Of a DNA stretch of 47,283 nucleotides, positions 1-8,641 are shown piece by piece. This DNA is from Streptomyces himastatinicus ATCC 53653. Lineage in GTDB: Bacteria; Actinomycetota; Actinomycetes; Streptomycetales; Streptomycetaceae. Every line of letters starts with the position of its first letter. Position 1 is the stretch's first letter. Below the pieces are notes generated by a model. It was not told the DNA's origin. It saw only the letters and a list, made by a program, of their open reading frames with translations, and did no database searches. The translations under genes were made by a program, and so were the position numbers. The stretch spans positions 4,900,208 through 4,947,490 of the forward strand of contig NZ_GG657754.1 in NCBI RefSeq assembly GCF_000158915.1, in the 5' to 3' direction.

Positions 1-608
1 AGCGGGGGCGCGGCGACGGCGAGCGAGGCGGTGGGCTCGTAGCCGGTGATGTCGCGGGCGCCGTCGCGCAGGACGAGCGCGTGTCCGGGCGGCACCCGTC
101 TGACGCCCATGTAGGGCGTGCCGTCGCCGACGGCCTCCGGGGAGTCGGGGCAGGCGAGCAGCGCGCCGAGGTGGCTGACGTCGAGCTGCGCCTCGATGAG
201 GTCGGCGAGCGGGAGCGCGGCGGTGGCGTACGCGGTGCCGCCGTCCCAGTCGGTGTGGAAGACGGGCCGGGCGCCGGCCAGATCACCGGCGATGGTGATG
301 CGGCGGCCGACCTGGGCGACGGCGGTGTAGCTGCCGGGCCAGGCGGTGAGGTGGCGCAGGGCGCCGCCGCGGGCGGCGAACAGGCCGACCCGCAGCTCCT
401 CGTCCGTCGCGCCGCAGCAGCCGAAGACGGCGAGCCGGGTGAAGGGGTCGGCCTGGACGACGCGCACCTCGTCGGGCCGCCAGTCGCCGACCGCCCACAG
501 CGGATCCGGGTCGGACCACAGGAGTTGGGCACCGACCGGCTGGATCGCACGGCCTTCCGGGGGGACCGGGCCAGATGCGGTACTGCTCCACCCCACCAAC
601 CACCGCAT
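1..608 (-). CDS. Lasso-peptide-type macrolactam cyclase, N-terminal part (albusnodin/ikarugamycin family); runs off the left edge
   Basis: The reverse-strand translation begins MRWLVGWSS and continues with PVGAQLLWSDPDPLWAVGDW, FAARGGALRHLTAWPGSY and VRRVPPGHALVLRDG. This is the N-terminal glutaminase-like half of asparagine-synthetase homologues. From memory it matches the albusnodin/ikarugamycin-family macrolactam cyclases, which form the isopeptide ring of lasso peptides. Residue 2 is Arg rather than the catalytic Cys of true glutamine-dependent asparagine synthetases, as expected for ATP-dependent cyclases that use no glutamine. The ATG at 608 has a GGAGG ribosome site (614-618) five bases upstream. 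About 202 codons are visible; the ATP-binding synthetase domain and any partner genes (leader peptidase, acetyltransferase, exporter) lie outside the window. I saw no convincing precursor peptide immediately upstream. Confidence 0.75.
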   Translation of the reverse strand, partial: MRWLVGWSSTASGPVPPEGRAIQPVGAQLLWSDPDPLWAVGDWRPDEVRVVQADPFTRLAVFGCCGATDEELRVGLFAARGGALRHLTAWPGSYTAVAQVGRRITIAGDLAGARPVFHTDWDGGTAYATAALPLADLIEAQLDVSHLGALLACPDSPEAVGDGTPYMGVRRVPPGHALVLRDGARDITGYEPTASLAVAAPP

Positions 609-1512
609 CGCCGCCTCCACAGGCTGTGGGCATCCAGGGCATCCAAGAAGTAGGTGCCATCATGCACAGCATGTTGACGGTTTCGACATCGAACCGGACA
701 ACTACGTGGATCTCTTGGATGTCCCTTGACCGCAGATGACCGCGGGAATCCCAGGAGTTGATCACACCGTGCGGCCCCCGCGGGCAGGCGTCCATAGGAA
801 GCCCAGGAGGGAACCGCCACCGATCACGACGCACCGTTCCGCCGTGGCCCATGCTGCCACGACTGGGGCGCACAACAGCGCAAGGACGCCGACGCGTGTA
901 CGAGAAGAGGCCGATGCGTGGAGGAGAAGACGCCGACGCGCATACGAGAAGGCATGACCGCGCCCACGAGAAGCCATCACCGCGTATACGAACAGACCTC
1001 AACACGGCCACGGGAAAAGGGGCTTCCCGCGCCGGGCCTCCCCCTCCCCGGCCCGCCGCGGGAGCCCGGCCCTGACAGGCGATATCCGGCCAAGTTCGCC
1101 GTGGCGCGCTCGGCGGTCTTGCGGATGCCCCGCCATCCCCCGGACCGCCACGCGCCGTTCGCCTTCACGCCCCCCAACACGACAGTCCGGGAGGCGGCTT
1201 CCGCCTCCCGGACCGTTCCGCCACCCGCGGGGAATGAGGCGGCGGCGTCCCCCAGCCCACTGGATCCAGTACAGCGGGCCGACCCACGCAGGTCCCATCG
1301 AAACGTTCTCGCCGGGACTGAGACAGAGCGCACACACGGGCGCACAGCCACACACACCGGGAGCACGCGTCACGCCCCGCACGCCCGTTCGTACAAGAAT
1401 CTCGCCATCCGGGACACCACCTCTTAACGGTCGGGATGCGGCGAACTACGCTGGGTTTACGAATGCCCCGCGCCCATGCCGGGGCGGCCGTCGGTGCTGT
1501 CGAGGGGTGCGC
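609..1512. other. Long intergenic region without a credible gene
   Basis: About 900 bases lie between the divergent cyclase and the sporulation-associated regulator. Open frames here read as low-complexity Arg/Pro/Ala shadows with no ribosome site. The stretch holds a degenerate 22-bp tandem repeat (886-1017) and must hold the promoters of both flanking genes, but no sigma-A-type promoter was obvious by eye. A lasso precursor would be expected near 609-800; none with a recognisable leader was found. Confidence 0.6.
886..1017. repeat. Degenerate 22-bp tandem repeat, about six units
   Basis: Consecutive 22-base units begin at 886, 908, 930, 952, 974 and 996. The conserved core is roughly CCGACGCGTNTACGAGAAG; unit 3 is closest to unit 1 and the last two are the most diverged. 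The period is not a multiple of three, so it is unlikely to encode a protein repeat. It could be a minisatellite or an array of regulator sites upstream of either flanking gene. Confidence 0.7.
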
Positions 1513-2989
1513 ATGTCCAGGGAGCCACGCGGGCCGAACGAGAAGCTCGGCACCGTTCTCGCCCTCGCTGGGATCAGCAATGCCGGGCTCGCGCGCAGAG
1601 TCAACGACCTCGGCGCCCAGCGTGGCCTGACCCTTCGCTACGACAAGACGTCCGTAGCGCGTTGGGTGTCCAAGGGGATGGTGCCCCAAGGCGCCGCGCC
1701 CCATCTGATTGCTGCCGCTATCGGGAGCAAACTCGGCCGTCCCGTCCCACTCCATGAGATCGGCCTCGCCGACGCCGATCCGGCCCCCGAGGTCGGACTC
1801 GCGTTCCCGCGCGACATCGGCCAGGCCGTCCGCTCCGCGACCGAGCTGTACCGGCTTGATCTCGCGGGTCGGCGCGGCGGGGTGGGTATTTGGCAGAGCC
1901 TCGCCGGGTCCTTCGCGGTCAGCGCGTACGCCACGCCCGCCTCCCGCTGGCTCATATCCCCGGCCGACACCTCGGTCGCGCGCGGGCCGGAGGACGCCGA
2001 GAACGCCGAGGACGCCGCCGCCGGTGCGGGCACGAGCGGTACGGGCGGCAGCGGTGCCGACGCCTTACCGCAGCGCGTCGGACACAGCGACGTCACCAAG
2101 CTGCGCGAGGCCGCCGAGGACGCGCGCCGCTGGGACTCCAAGTACGGCGGCGGCGACTGGCGTTCCTCCATGGTCCCCGAATGCCTCCGGGTCGACGCGG
2201 CACCGCTGCTGCTCGGCTCGTACAGCGACGAGGTCGGCCGCTCCCTCTTCGTGCGCCACCGCCGAACTGACCCGGCTCGCCGGCTGGATGGCCTTCGACA
2301 CCGGCCAGCAGGAGGCCGCCCAGCGCTACTACATCCAGGCGCTGCGCCTCGCCCGCGCCGCCGCCGACGTCCCGCTCGGCGGCTACGTACTGGCGTCGAT
2401 GAGCCTCCAGGCCACCTACCGCGGCTTCGCCGACGAGGGCGTCGACCTCGCCCAGGCCGCCCTGGAGCGCAACCGCGGCCTGGCCACCGCCCGCACCATG
2501 AGCTTCTTCCGGCTGGTCGAGGCGCGCGCTCAGGCCAAGTCCGGGGACGGCCCGGCCTGCGGGGCGGCGCTGAAGTCCGCCGAGGGCTGGCTGGAGCGGT
2601 CCCGGACGGGCGACCCGGATCCGTCCTGGCTCGACTTCTACAGCCATGAGCGGTTCGCGGCCGACGCCGCCGAGTGCTACCGCGACCTGCGGCTTCCGCG
2701 CCAGGTGCGGCGCTTCACCGAGCAGGCGCTGGCCCGGCCGACGGAGGAGTTCGTACGGTCCCACGGACTGCGGCTCGTCGTCTCCGCCGTGGCCGAACTG
2801 GAGTCCGGCAACCTCGACGCGGCGTGCGCGGCGGGCGCCCGGGCCGTGGAGGTCGCCAACCGGATCTCTTCCGCGCGTACGACGGAGTACGTACGTGATC
2901 TGATGCACCGGCTGGAGGCGTACCGGGACGAGCCGCGGGTGGCGGAACTGCGGGAGCGGGCCCGCCCGCTGCTGGTGGCGCCGGCGTGA
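1513..2989 (+). pseudogene. Sporulation-associated TPR regulator (Orf1590/SCO4114-like), frameshifted
   Basis: The N-terminal part ([20 protein letters not shown]) is in one frame from the ATG at 1513. The C-terminal part (from [20 protein letters not shown] to LLVAPA) is in the next frame, ending at 2989. Removing one base restores a continuous protein of about 491 residues: CTC TTC G[T]GC GCC ACC GCC GAA, the extra T being base 2252. As read, the first frame would stop at 2649 after a nonsense tail. The protein has a helix-turn-helix-like N-terminus and TPR-like helices, and resembles as I recall it the S. griseus sporulation protein Orf1590 (S. coelicolor SCO4114); NsdA is a more distant relative. 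Its place two genes before trmB fits that synteny. The frameshift could be a real mutation or a sequencing error. A GAGGGG ribosome site precedes the start. Confidence 0.8.
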
Positions 2990-2995
2990 GGGGCT

Positions 2996-3102
2996 CTGCG
3001 CGGTGGCTGTCTGCGGTGGCTGTCTGCGGTGACGGCGCGGTATCGGTGACGGACCGGCTGCGGTGACGGGCTCGGTATCGATGACGGCGCGGTATCGGTG
3101 AC
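2996..3102. repeat. Short direct repeats downstream of the broken regulator
   Basis: A 13-base unit close to CTGCGGTGGCTGT occurs twice near 2996-3026. The 20-base string GACGGCGCGGTATCGGTGAC occurs identically at 3031-3050 and 3083-3102. The surrounding sequence is a patchwork of CGGTGACGG and CGGTATCG motifs. No gene is seen. It may be a slippage-prone intergenic tract. Confidence 0.65.
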
Positions 3103-3262
3103 CCGCGCGTGAGCTTTGGGCAAAGCCCACGTGATCTTCACGTACCCGTCCGGATCCCAGGCGCCGCATGGGTTTCGGGCCGCTGTCAGTGGCGCAGGTC
3201 ATGATAGGGATCGACGGTCGGGCGACCGGATGGTTGTGGTGGCGCGCGGGGAGGTGCATGGC

Positions 3263-4468
3263 GTGGCGGCGGTGGACTGCGACGTGCTGGTGATCGGGGG
3301 CGGGATCGTCGGCATGTCGACGGCGTATGCGATCACGCGCGCCGCACCCGGCACCCGCGTGACTGTGCTGGAGAAGGAGGCGGGCCCGGCCCGCCACCAG
3401 ACCGGGCGGAACAGCGGAGTGATCCACAGCGGGATCTACTACCGGCCCGGATCGCTGAAGGCGCGGTTCGCGGTGCGCGGCGCGGCGGAGATGGTGAAGT
3501 TCTGCGCGGAGTACGGCATCGCCCATGAGGTCACGGGCAAGCTCATCGTCGCCACCGAGCGCTCCGAGCTGCCGCGGCTGCACGCCCTGGTCCAGCGCGG
3601 CCGGGAGAACGGGATCCCGGTGCGCGAGCTGGGCCCCGCCCAGATAGCGGAGTACGAGCCGTGGGTGCGCGGGCTCGCCGCGATCCACGTCGGGACGACC
3701 GGCGTATGCGACTTCGGGGCGGTGGCCGCGCAGCTGGCCCGGCTGGCGCGGGACGCGGGCGCGTCCGTGCGGTACGGGGCGGGGGTGACCCGCATCGGGC
3801 GGCGCCCCACGGCGGTCGCGGTCCGCACGGCGGACGGCACGGTGCTGCGGGCGCGCGCCCTGGTCAACTGCGCGGGGCTCCAGTGCGACCGCGTGGCGCG
3901 GCTGGCGGGCGACGACCCGGGCATGCGGATCGTGCCCTTCCGCGGTGAGTACTTCGAGCTGGCCCCGTCGCGTACGTCGCTGGTCAACGGCCTGGTCTAC
4001 CCGGTTCCCGACCCCGCGTTCCCGTTCCTCGGCGTCCATCTGACCCGCGGCATCGACGGCGGCGTCCACATCGGGCCCAACGCGGTGCCCGCCCTCGCCC
4101 GCGAGGGATACGCCTGGCACACCGTCCGCCCGCGCGAGCTGGCCGGGACGCTGGCGTACCCCGGCTCCTGGCGGATAGCCCGCCGCCACTGGCGGTACGG
4201 GGCGGGCGAGCTGCGCCGCTCCCTGTCCAAGCGCGCCTTCACCGACGCCGTCCGCCGACTGCTGCCGGACGTGACGCCCGACGACCTGATAGCCGCCCCG
4301 GCCGGGGTGCGCGCCCAGGCGGTGCTGCCGGACGGCACGCTCGTGGACGACTTCCTGATCTCGCAGTCGCCCCGCGTCGTCCACGTCCTCAACGCCCCCT
4401 CCCCCGCCGCCACCGCGTCCCTCCCCATCGGGCGGGAGGTCGCGCGGCGAGTGCTGGAGACGCTGTGA
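3263..4468 (+). CDS. lhgO: L-2-hydroxyglutarate oxidase (FAD-dependent)
   Basis: The 401-residue product starts MAAVDCDVLVIGGGIVGMST, with the Rossmann GxGxxG dinucleotide-binding motif at once. It continues with the DAO-family signatures GRNSGVIHSGIYY, KLIVATER and GVRAQAVLPDGTLVDDFLIS near the C-terminus. Length and motifs match LhgO, which oxidises L-2-hydroxyglutarate to 2-oxoglutarate with FAD and passes electrons to quinone. The frame is open further upstream, but the GTG at 3263 was chosen because GGGGAGG (3248-3254) lies eight bases before it and the FAD motif follows directly. It stands alone between the broken regulator and trmB. A related FAD-dependent amine or glycerol-3-phosphate oxidoreductase is possible but less likely. 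Confidence 0.88.
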   Translation: MAAVDCDVLVIGGGIVGMSTAYAITRAAPGTRVTVLEKEAGPARHQTGRNSGVIHSGIYYRPGSLKARFAVRGAAEMVKFCAEYGIAHEVTGKLIVATERSELPRLHALVQRGRENGIPVRELGPAQIAEYEPWVRGLAAIHVGTTGVCDFGAVAAQLARLARDAGASVRYGAGVTRIGRRPTAVAVRTADGTVLRARALVNCAGLQCDRVARLAGDDPGMRIVPFRGEYFELAPSRTSLVNGLVYPVPDPAFPFLGVHLTRGIDGGVHIGPNAVPALAREGYAWHTVRPRELAGTLAYPGSWRIARRHWRYGAGELRRSLSKRAFTDAVRRLLPDVTPDDLIAAPAGVRAQAVLPDGTLVDDFLISQSPRVVHVLNAPSPAATASLPIGREVARRVLETL

Positions 4469-4729
4469 GCGGTCTCATGCCCGCGGCCACCCGGCAGAGG
4501 GGCGCGCCTGTCGCCTCGGCCCCACGCCCACGCGGTGGCGGGCCCACCGCGACCACTCTGTGTGCCGGGGGTGGGCCGTAGTCCTTGGGCAGGAAATAAT
4601 GGAGCCCCGTGCGCCCGGGGGCGTTCCCACTCCAGCCTCGGGGCTTGCCCTCGCGCGGCCGCAGGCCCGCTCGGCTGCGAGGGCGGGCCCGCCGGTGACC
4701 ACACTCCCGCCCGTAGAATCGGAAGCACT

Positions 4730-5539
4730 GTGTCCGAGAACTCCACCGCCCCCGATTCCCGCGCGGAGCGCGACCGCACCACACCCATCCCCGCCCGCGA
4801 CCGCGGGGAGCCGCGGTTCCCCGGCGGGCCCGCCGCCGATCCGGCCGGGTCGCACCATGAGCGCCGCATCCGTTCCTTCCGCCCCCGCCGCGGCCGGGTG
4901 ACCCCAGGCCAGGGCGAGGCCCTGCGCCGCCTGTGGCCGCAGTGGGGGCTGGACATCGACGGGCTGCACCGCCTCGACCTCGGCAAGCTCTTCGGCGACC
5001 CGGACCTCCCCGTCGTCCTGGAGATCGGCTTCGGCATGGGCGAGGCCACCGCGCGGATGGCCGCCGCCGACCCCGGCACCGGCATCCTCGCCGTCGACGT
5101 CCACACCCCCGGCCAGGGCAATCTGCTCGCCCTCGCGGAGCGCGACGGACTGTCCAACGTCCGGGTGGCCAACGGCGACGCGATCATCCTGCTGCGCGAG
5201 ATGCTGACGCCCGCCTCCCTCGCCGGGCTGCGCGTCTACTTCCCGGACCCCTGGCCCAAGAAGCGGCACCACAAGCGCCGCCTCCTCCAGCCCGAGTTCG
5301 TCGAGCTGGCCGCCACCCGGCTGCGCCCCGGCGCGCTGCTGCACTGCGCGACCGACTGGGAGCCGTACGCGGAGCAGATGCTGGAGGTCCTGACCGCCAG
5401 CCCCTCGTTCGACAACACCCAACCGGACGGCGGCTACAGCCCGCGCCCGGGCTTCCGCCCGCTCACCAAGTTCGAGTCCCAGGGCCTGGACAAGGGGCAT
5501 ATCGTCCACGACCTGATCTTCCGCCGCAACGAGGCTTGA
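4730..5539 (+). CDS. trmB: tRNA (guanine-N7-)-methyltransferase
   Basis: The 269-residue protein has the SAM-binding motif VVLEIGFGMGEATARMA and the TrmB signature FPDPWPKKRHHKRRL, plus a C-terminal GHIVHDLIFRR. It makes m7G46 in tRNA. A basic, low-complexity N-terminal extension of about 60 residues is usual for Streptomyces TrmB. The start is taken as the GTG at 4730, which gives VSENSTAPDSR; the ribosome site is weak (GGAAG). The right end of a TnpB element begins within a few bases of its stop codon, so the last residues (RRNEA) could have been altered by the insertion; the conserved core is intact. Confidence 0.93.
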   Translation: MSENSTAPDSRAERDRTTPIPARDRGEPRFPGGPAADPAGSHHERRIRSFRPRRGRVTPGQGEALRRLWPQWGLDIDGLHRLDLGKLFGDPDLPVVLEIGFGMGEATARMAAADPGTGILAVDVHTPGQGNLLALAERDGLSNVRVANGDAIILLREMLTPASLAGLRVYFPDPWPKKRHHKRRLLQPEFVELAATRLRPGALLHCATDWEPYAEQMLEVLTASPSFDNTQPDGGYSPRPGFRPLTKFESQGLDKGHIVHDLIFRRNEA

Positions 5540-5640
5540 CGTCCTCCCCATCATCAATAACGGGGATTCCCCTTCGTCAGGGGGTTCGGCCGGTCACCCG
5601 ACCTACGGGTTCCTGCTTCACGGACCGGCCAATGCCAAAG
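5540..5640 (-). ncRNA. Predicted right-end/reRNA (omega RNA) region of the TnpB element
   Basis: In IS200/IS605-family elements the 3' end of tnpB and the transposon right end are transcribed as the guide RNA scaffold. Here the segment after the TnpB stop contains two small hairpins on the + strand: CTCCCC pairing with GGGGA across 5545-5566, and GGGGATTCCCC at 5562-5572. It then runs into the trmB stop codon. If the right end lies around 5540-5546, the guide would be copied from the 3' end of trmB. The boundary is inferred from the family, not seen as a defined junction. Confidence 0.4.
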
Positions 5641-6809
5641 TCTCCACAGGCTGAGAACGCGAGCCCCGCGTCCCGTTGATCCTTTGCCGCGTTCACATCG
5701 GCGTGGTCCCGGTGACCGCAGGCAGTGCACTCGAAGACCGCTTGGCTCTTGCGGCTCTTCGCGTCCACGTGCCCGCACCGGTTACACGTCTGCGACGTAT
5801 ACGCGGGATTGACAAGAACAATCCGGCTGCCGGTGCGACGAGCAGCATTAAGCAGGGCCATTTCGAGCTTGAACCAGCATTTATCGAGGATGGCGCGGTT
5901 GAGTCCGGTCTTCTGCCGCACGTTACGGCCCGGTCGGTCAGCGGTTCCGGACGCAGTCGCGGTCATCGCCTGGATACGCAGGTCCTCCAGCACCACGAGC
6001 GCGTTGCGGGTGGTGATACGGCACGCGGTGTACGAACAGAAGTCGGCGCGCCGGTCGGTGACACGTCGCATGATCCGCCTCATCGCCGTAACCGTCTTGG
6101 CTCGATTCGCGGATCCCTTGCTCTGTCGGGCCAGCTTCTGCTGCAGTCTGCGGTAGCGAGCCACCTCGCCAGACGTAATGAACGATCGGTCATGGAATGT
6201 GCCATCGCTGGTCACGGCCGCAACCGTCACGCCCCTGTCGATACCGACCGCAGTACCGGGCATCCCGTGCCGATCCGGTGTCGTGCACCCATCGTTCACG
6301 AGGAAGGATATGAACCACTGACCGGCCCGGTGCCGGACCGTCGCAGATCGGACCTCGCCTCCGAGCGGGCGAGACCAACGAAACCGCACCCACCCCAGCT
6401 TGGGCAGTTTCACTCGCCCCCACTTACGGCCCAGCCGCTCCACCTGGATGCGGTTTCCGGCAGGGAACCGGAACGCTGGAGACCACCGCACCTTCGAGCG
6501 CCACCTGACGTTGAATGTGCCATGCTCACGGCACGTCCGGTCCAGATCCATCAGAGTCTGTTGCAGCACTTGCGAGGGCGCCGCTGTCAACCAGGGGTGT
6601 TCGCGCTTGGCCTCAGCCATTTCGGCCGCCTGCGGGACGTAATTCATCCACGCCCCGCGTCTGCGGTATTCCCTACGCTGCTCAAGGGCTGTATTCCACA
6701 CTGCGCGGCAAATATCACCTATCTCCTGGCATAACGCAGCCTGTTCCGACGTCAGTTCAAGTCGGTATCTGCGACCGGACAGCACAGGCTCAACCCCCGT
6801 CCTCCTCAC
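5577..6809 (-). mobile_element. tnpB: IS200/IS605-family TnpB (RNA-guided nuclease), single-gene element
   Basis: The 410-residue protein has an intact RuvC-like active site: Asp in VGIDRGVTVAAV, Glu in LVVLEDLRIQ, and Asp in HADVNAAKD. It also has a zinc ribbon, CNRCGHV...CTACGH. The N-terminal helical region (RYRLELTSEQ...) matches TnpB lengths. The start is a GTG at 6809. No TnpA transposase lies next to it, so this is an IS1341-type element that would need transposase in trans. It sits directly against the trmB stop and in front of the PrsW gene, with both neighbours apparently intact. TnpB proteins cut DNA programmed by the element's right-end RNA; activity is inferred from conserved residues only. 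Confidence 0.9.
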
Positions 6810-6956
6810 ACATCACGCTAACGCCAGCCACCGACAACGCACCGGACTCCTGCCCAGCTTCACCCCAAAGATGGATTAAGACTACGAAGCGGAGGAAATG
6901 CATCCAAGACGCAAGACCAACAGTCCGTTCCTTCCCTGTTCGTTAAGGTCGGTTGA

Positions 6957-8534
6957 GTGCACCAGTCCCCGTCCCCCCACCAGCCGCCGGATCCGCCGGT
7001 CACGCCGTACGACCAGCAGCCGTGGTTCGACGGCGCGGCCGCTCCGGGGGGCTGGCCGCACGCGCCGTACCCGGGGCATGCGGCACACCCGGGGCACCCG
7101 AGTCCGTGGGGCAGAACGAGCCGTCTCAGCCGCCTCTGGGACAACAAGGCCCTGCGCGCCACCGCGCTCATCGGACTGCTGTCGCTCTCCGGCCTGGTCA
7201 TCCTGGCCCTCGTACGCGAGCAGACCGGCACCAAGGGTTTCCTGGTGGGGCTCGGCCTCGCCGTACTGCCCGTACCGCTGATCATCTCGGTCTTCCGCTG
7301 GCTCGACCGCGTCGACCCGAAACCCTGGCGGAACCTGATCTTCGCCTTCGCCTGGGGCGCATGCGCCGCGACGCTCGTCGCACTCATCGCGAACGGCTTC
7401 GCGACCGAATGGCTCATGACGACCATCGCGGACTCCTCGTCCCCGGGCGGCCGCGCCGACGCCGACACCTGGGGGGCCACCCTCATCGCGCCGTTCGTGG
7501 AGGAGAGCGCCAAGGCGGCCGCGGTCCTCCTCCTCTTCGTGTTCCGACGACGCGACTTCAACGGGATCGTGGACGGCGTCGTCGTCGCCGGAATCACGGC
7601 CACCGGGTTCGCCTTCACCGAGAACATCCTCTATCTCGGCTCGGCCTTCGTCAGCGACCAGGAGTTCGGCTACTCGGGCATCCGGTCCACCACCGCCGCG
7701 ACGTTCTTCATCCGCGGCGTGATGTCCCCCTTCGCGCACCCCCTGTTCACTGCCATGACCGGCGTCGGCTTCGGCCTGGCCGCCGCGGCCGCCCGGCACC
7801 AGCGCGTCCGCCGCATCCTGCTGCCGATCGCGGCGCTGCTCGCCGCGATGGTCCTGCACGGCCTCTGGAACGGCTCGTCCACCCTCGGCGGCTACGGCTT
7901 CATCATCGTCTACGCCGCGTTCATGGTCCCCGTCTTCGGGCTGCTGACCTGGCTCACCATCTGGTCCCGCAACAAGGAGCTGCGCACCGTGCGCGAGCAG
8001 CTCACCACCTACCAGGCGGCCGGGTGGCTCACCCCGCCCGAGCCGATCGCGCTGTCCTCGATGCGCGCCCGCGGCATCGCCCGCGACCTCGCCCGCCGCA
8101 GCCAGGGCTCGGCGGCGGCCCGCACGGTCGGCGAGTACATCGCCTCCGCGACCTCCCTCGCCTTCCTCCGCCGCCGCGCGCACCGGGGCACGGCGGGCCC
8201 GGACTTCACCACCCGCGAGCGCGAACTCCTCGACCGCCTGTGGGAACGCCGCGAAACCGCCCAGCCGGCCCTGGCCCACGCGGCCCTCTCCCTCCCCCTC
8301 CCCTACCCGGGCCCGCCCCAGGGCCCGATCCCCCCGCCGTACTGGCCGACGCCACCGTACGGGGGCTACGGCTACGGCACCCCCGGCCCGGCATACGGCT
8401 CGCCGAGCCCCGGATACGGCCACGGCCCCCAACCACCCCAAGCCCAACGAACCCCGCACCCGACGTACGCGCTCCCCCCGTCGTACGCGCCCCAACCCCC
8501 ACACCTCCCTGCGGGCCCGCGAGGTCAGCTCTAA
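6957..8534 (+). CDS. PrsW-family intramembrane metalloprotease
   Basis: The 525-residue membrane protein has a Pro-rich cytoplasmic N-terminus (about 1-60), then several hydrophobic segments. It carries the PrsW motifs: APFVEESAK, GFAFTENILY, SPFAHPLFT and VLHGLWNGS, whose Glu and His residues are the expected metal ligands. The last 100 residues are a Pro/Gly/Tyr-rich tail (repeats like PPYGGYGYG), common in Streptomyces members. Such proteases cleave membrane-anchored substrates such as anti-sigma factors, though the target is not known here. The start is the GTG at 6957, just after the TnpB element, so the insertion may have displaced its promoter. Confidence 0.85.
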   Translation: MHQSPSPHQPPDPPVTPYDQQPWFDGAAAPGGWPHAPYPGHAAHPGHPSPWGRTSRLSRLWDNKALRATALIGLLSLSGLVILALVREQTGTKGFLVGLGLAVLPVPLIISVFRWLDRVDPKPWRNLIFAFAWGACAATLVALIANGFATEWLMTTIADSSSPGGRADADTWGATLIAPFVEESAKAAAVLLLFVFRRRDFNGIVDGVVVAGITATGFAFTENILYLGSAFVSDQEFGYSGIRSTTAATFFIRGVMSPFAHPLFTAMTGVGFGLAAAAARHQRVRRILLPIAALLAAMVLHGLWNGSSTLGGYGFIIVYAAFMVPVFGLLTWLTIWSRNKELRTVREQLTTYQAAGWLTPPEPIALSSMRARGIARDLARRSQGSAAARTVGEYIASATSLAFLRRRAHRGTAGPDFTTRERELLDRLWERRETAQPALAHAALSLPLPYPGPPQGPIPPPYWPTPPYGGYGYGTPGPAYGSPSPGYGHGPQPPQAQRTPHPTYALPPSYAPQPPHLPAGPRGQL

Positions 8535-8641
8535 CCACCCAGTCAGACAACGCCAGGAGGCGCTGGGCCACGCCTCCCAAGATCATGCGCTTATATGACT
8601 AACGTGTGGGTCGACCATGATTGATGGATCTTGGGGGACCC

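Noticed and set aside
450..690. Reverse-strand frame overlapping the cyclase start that reads MAPTSWMPWMP...GDAVVGGVEQYRIW and could be a lasso core (Gly1, Glu9)
   Set aside because: No ribosome site, no Thr at the conserved leader position, and it runs on through the cyclase gene in a shadow frame, so it is more likely chance.
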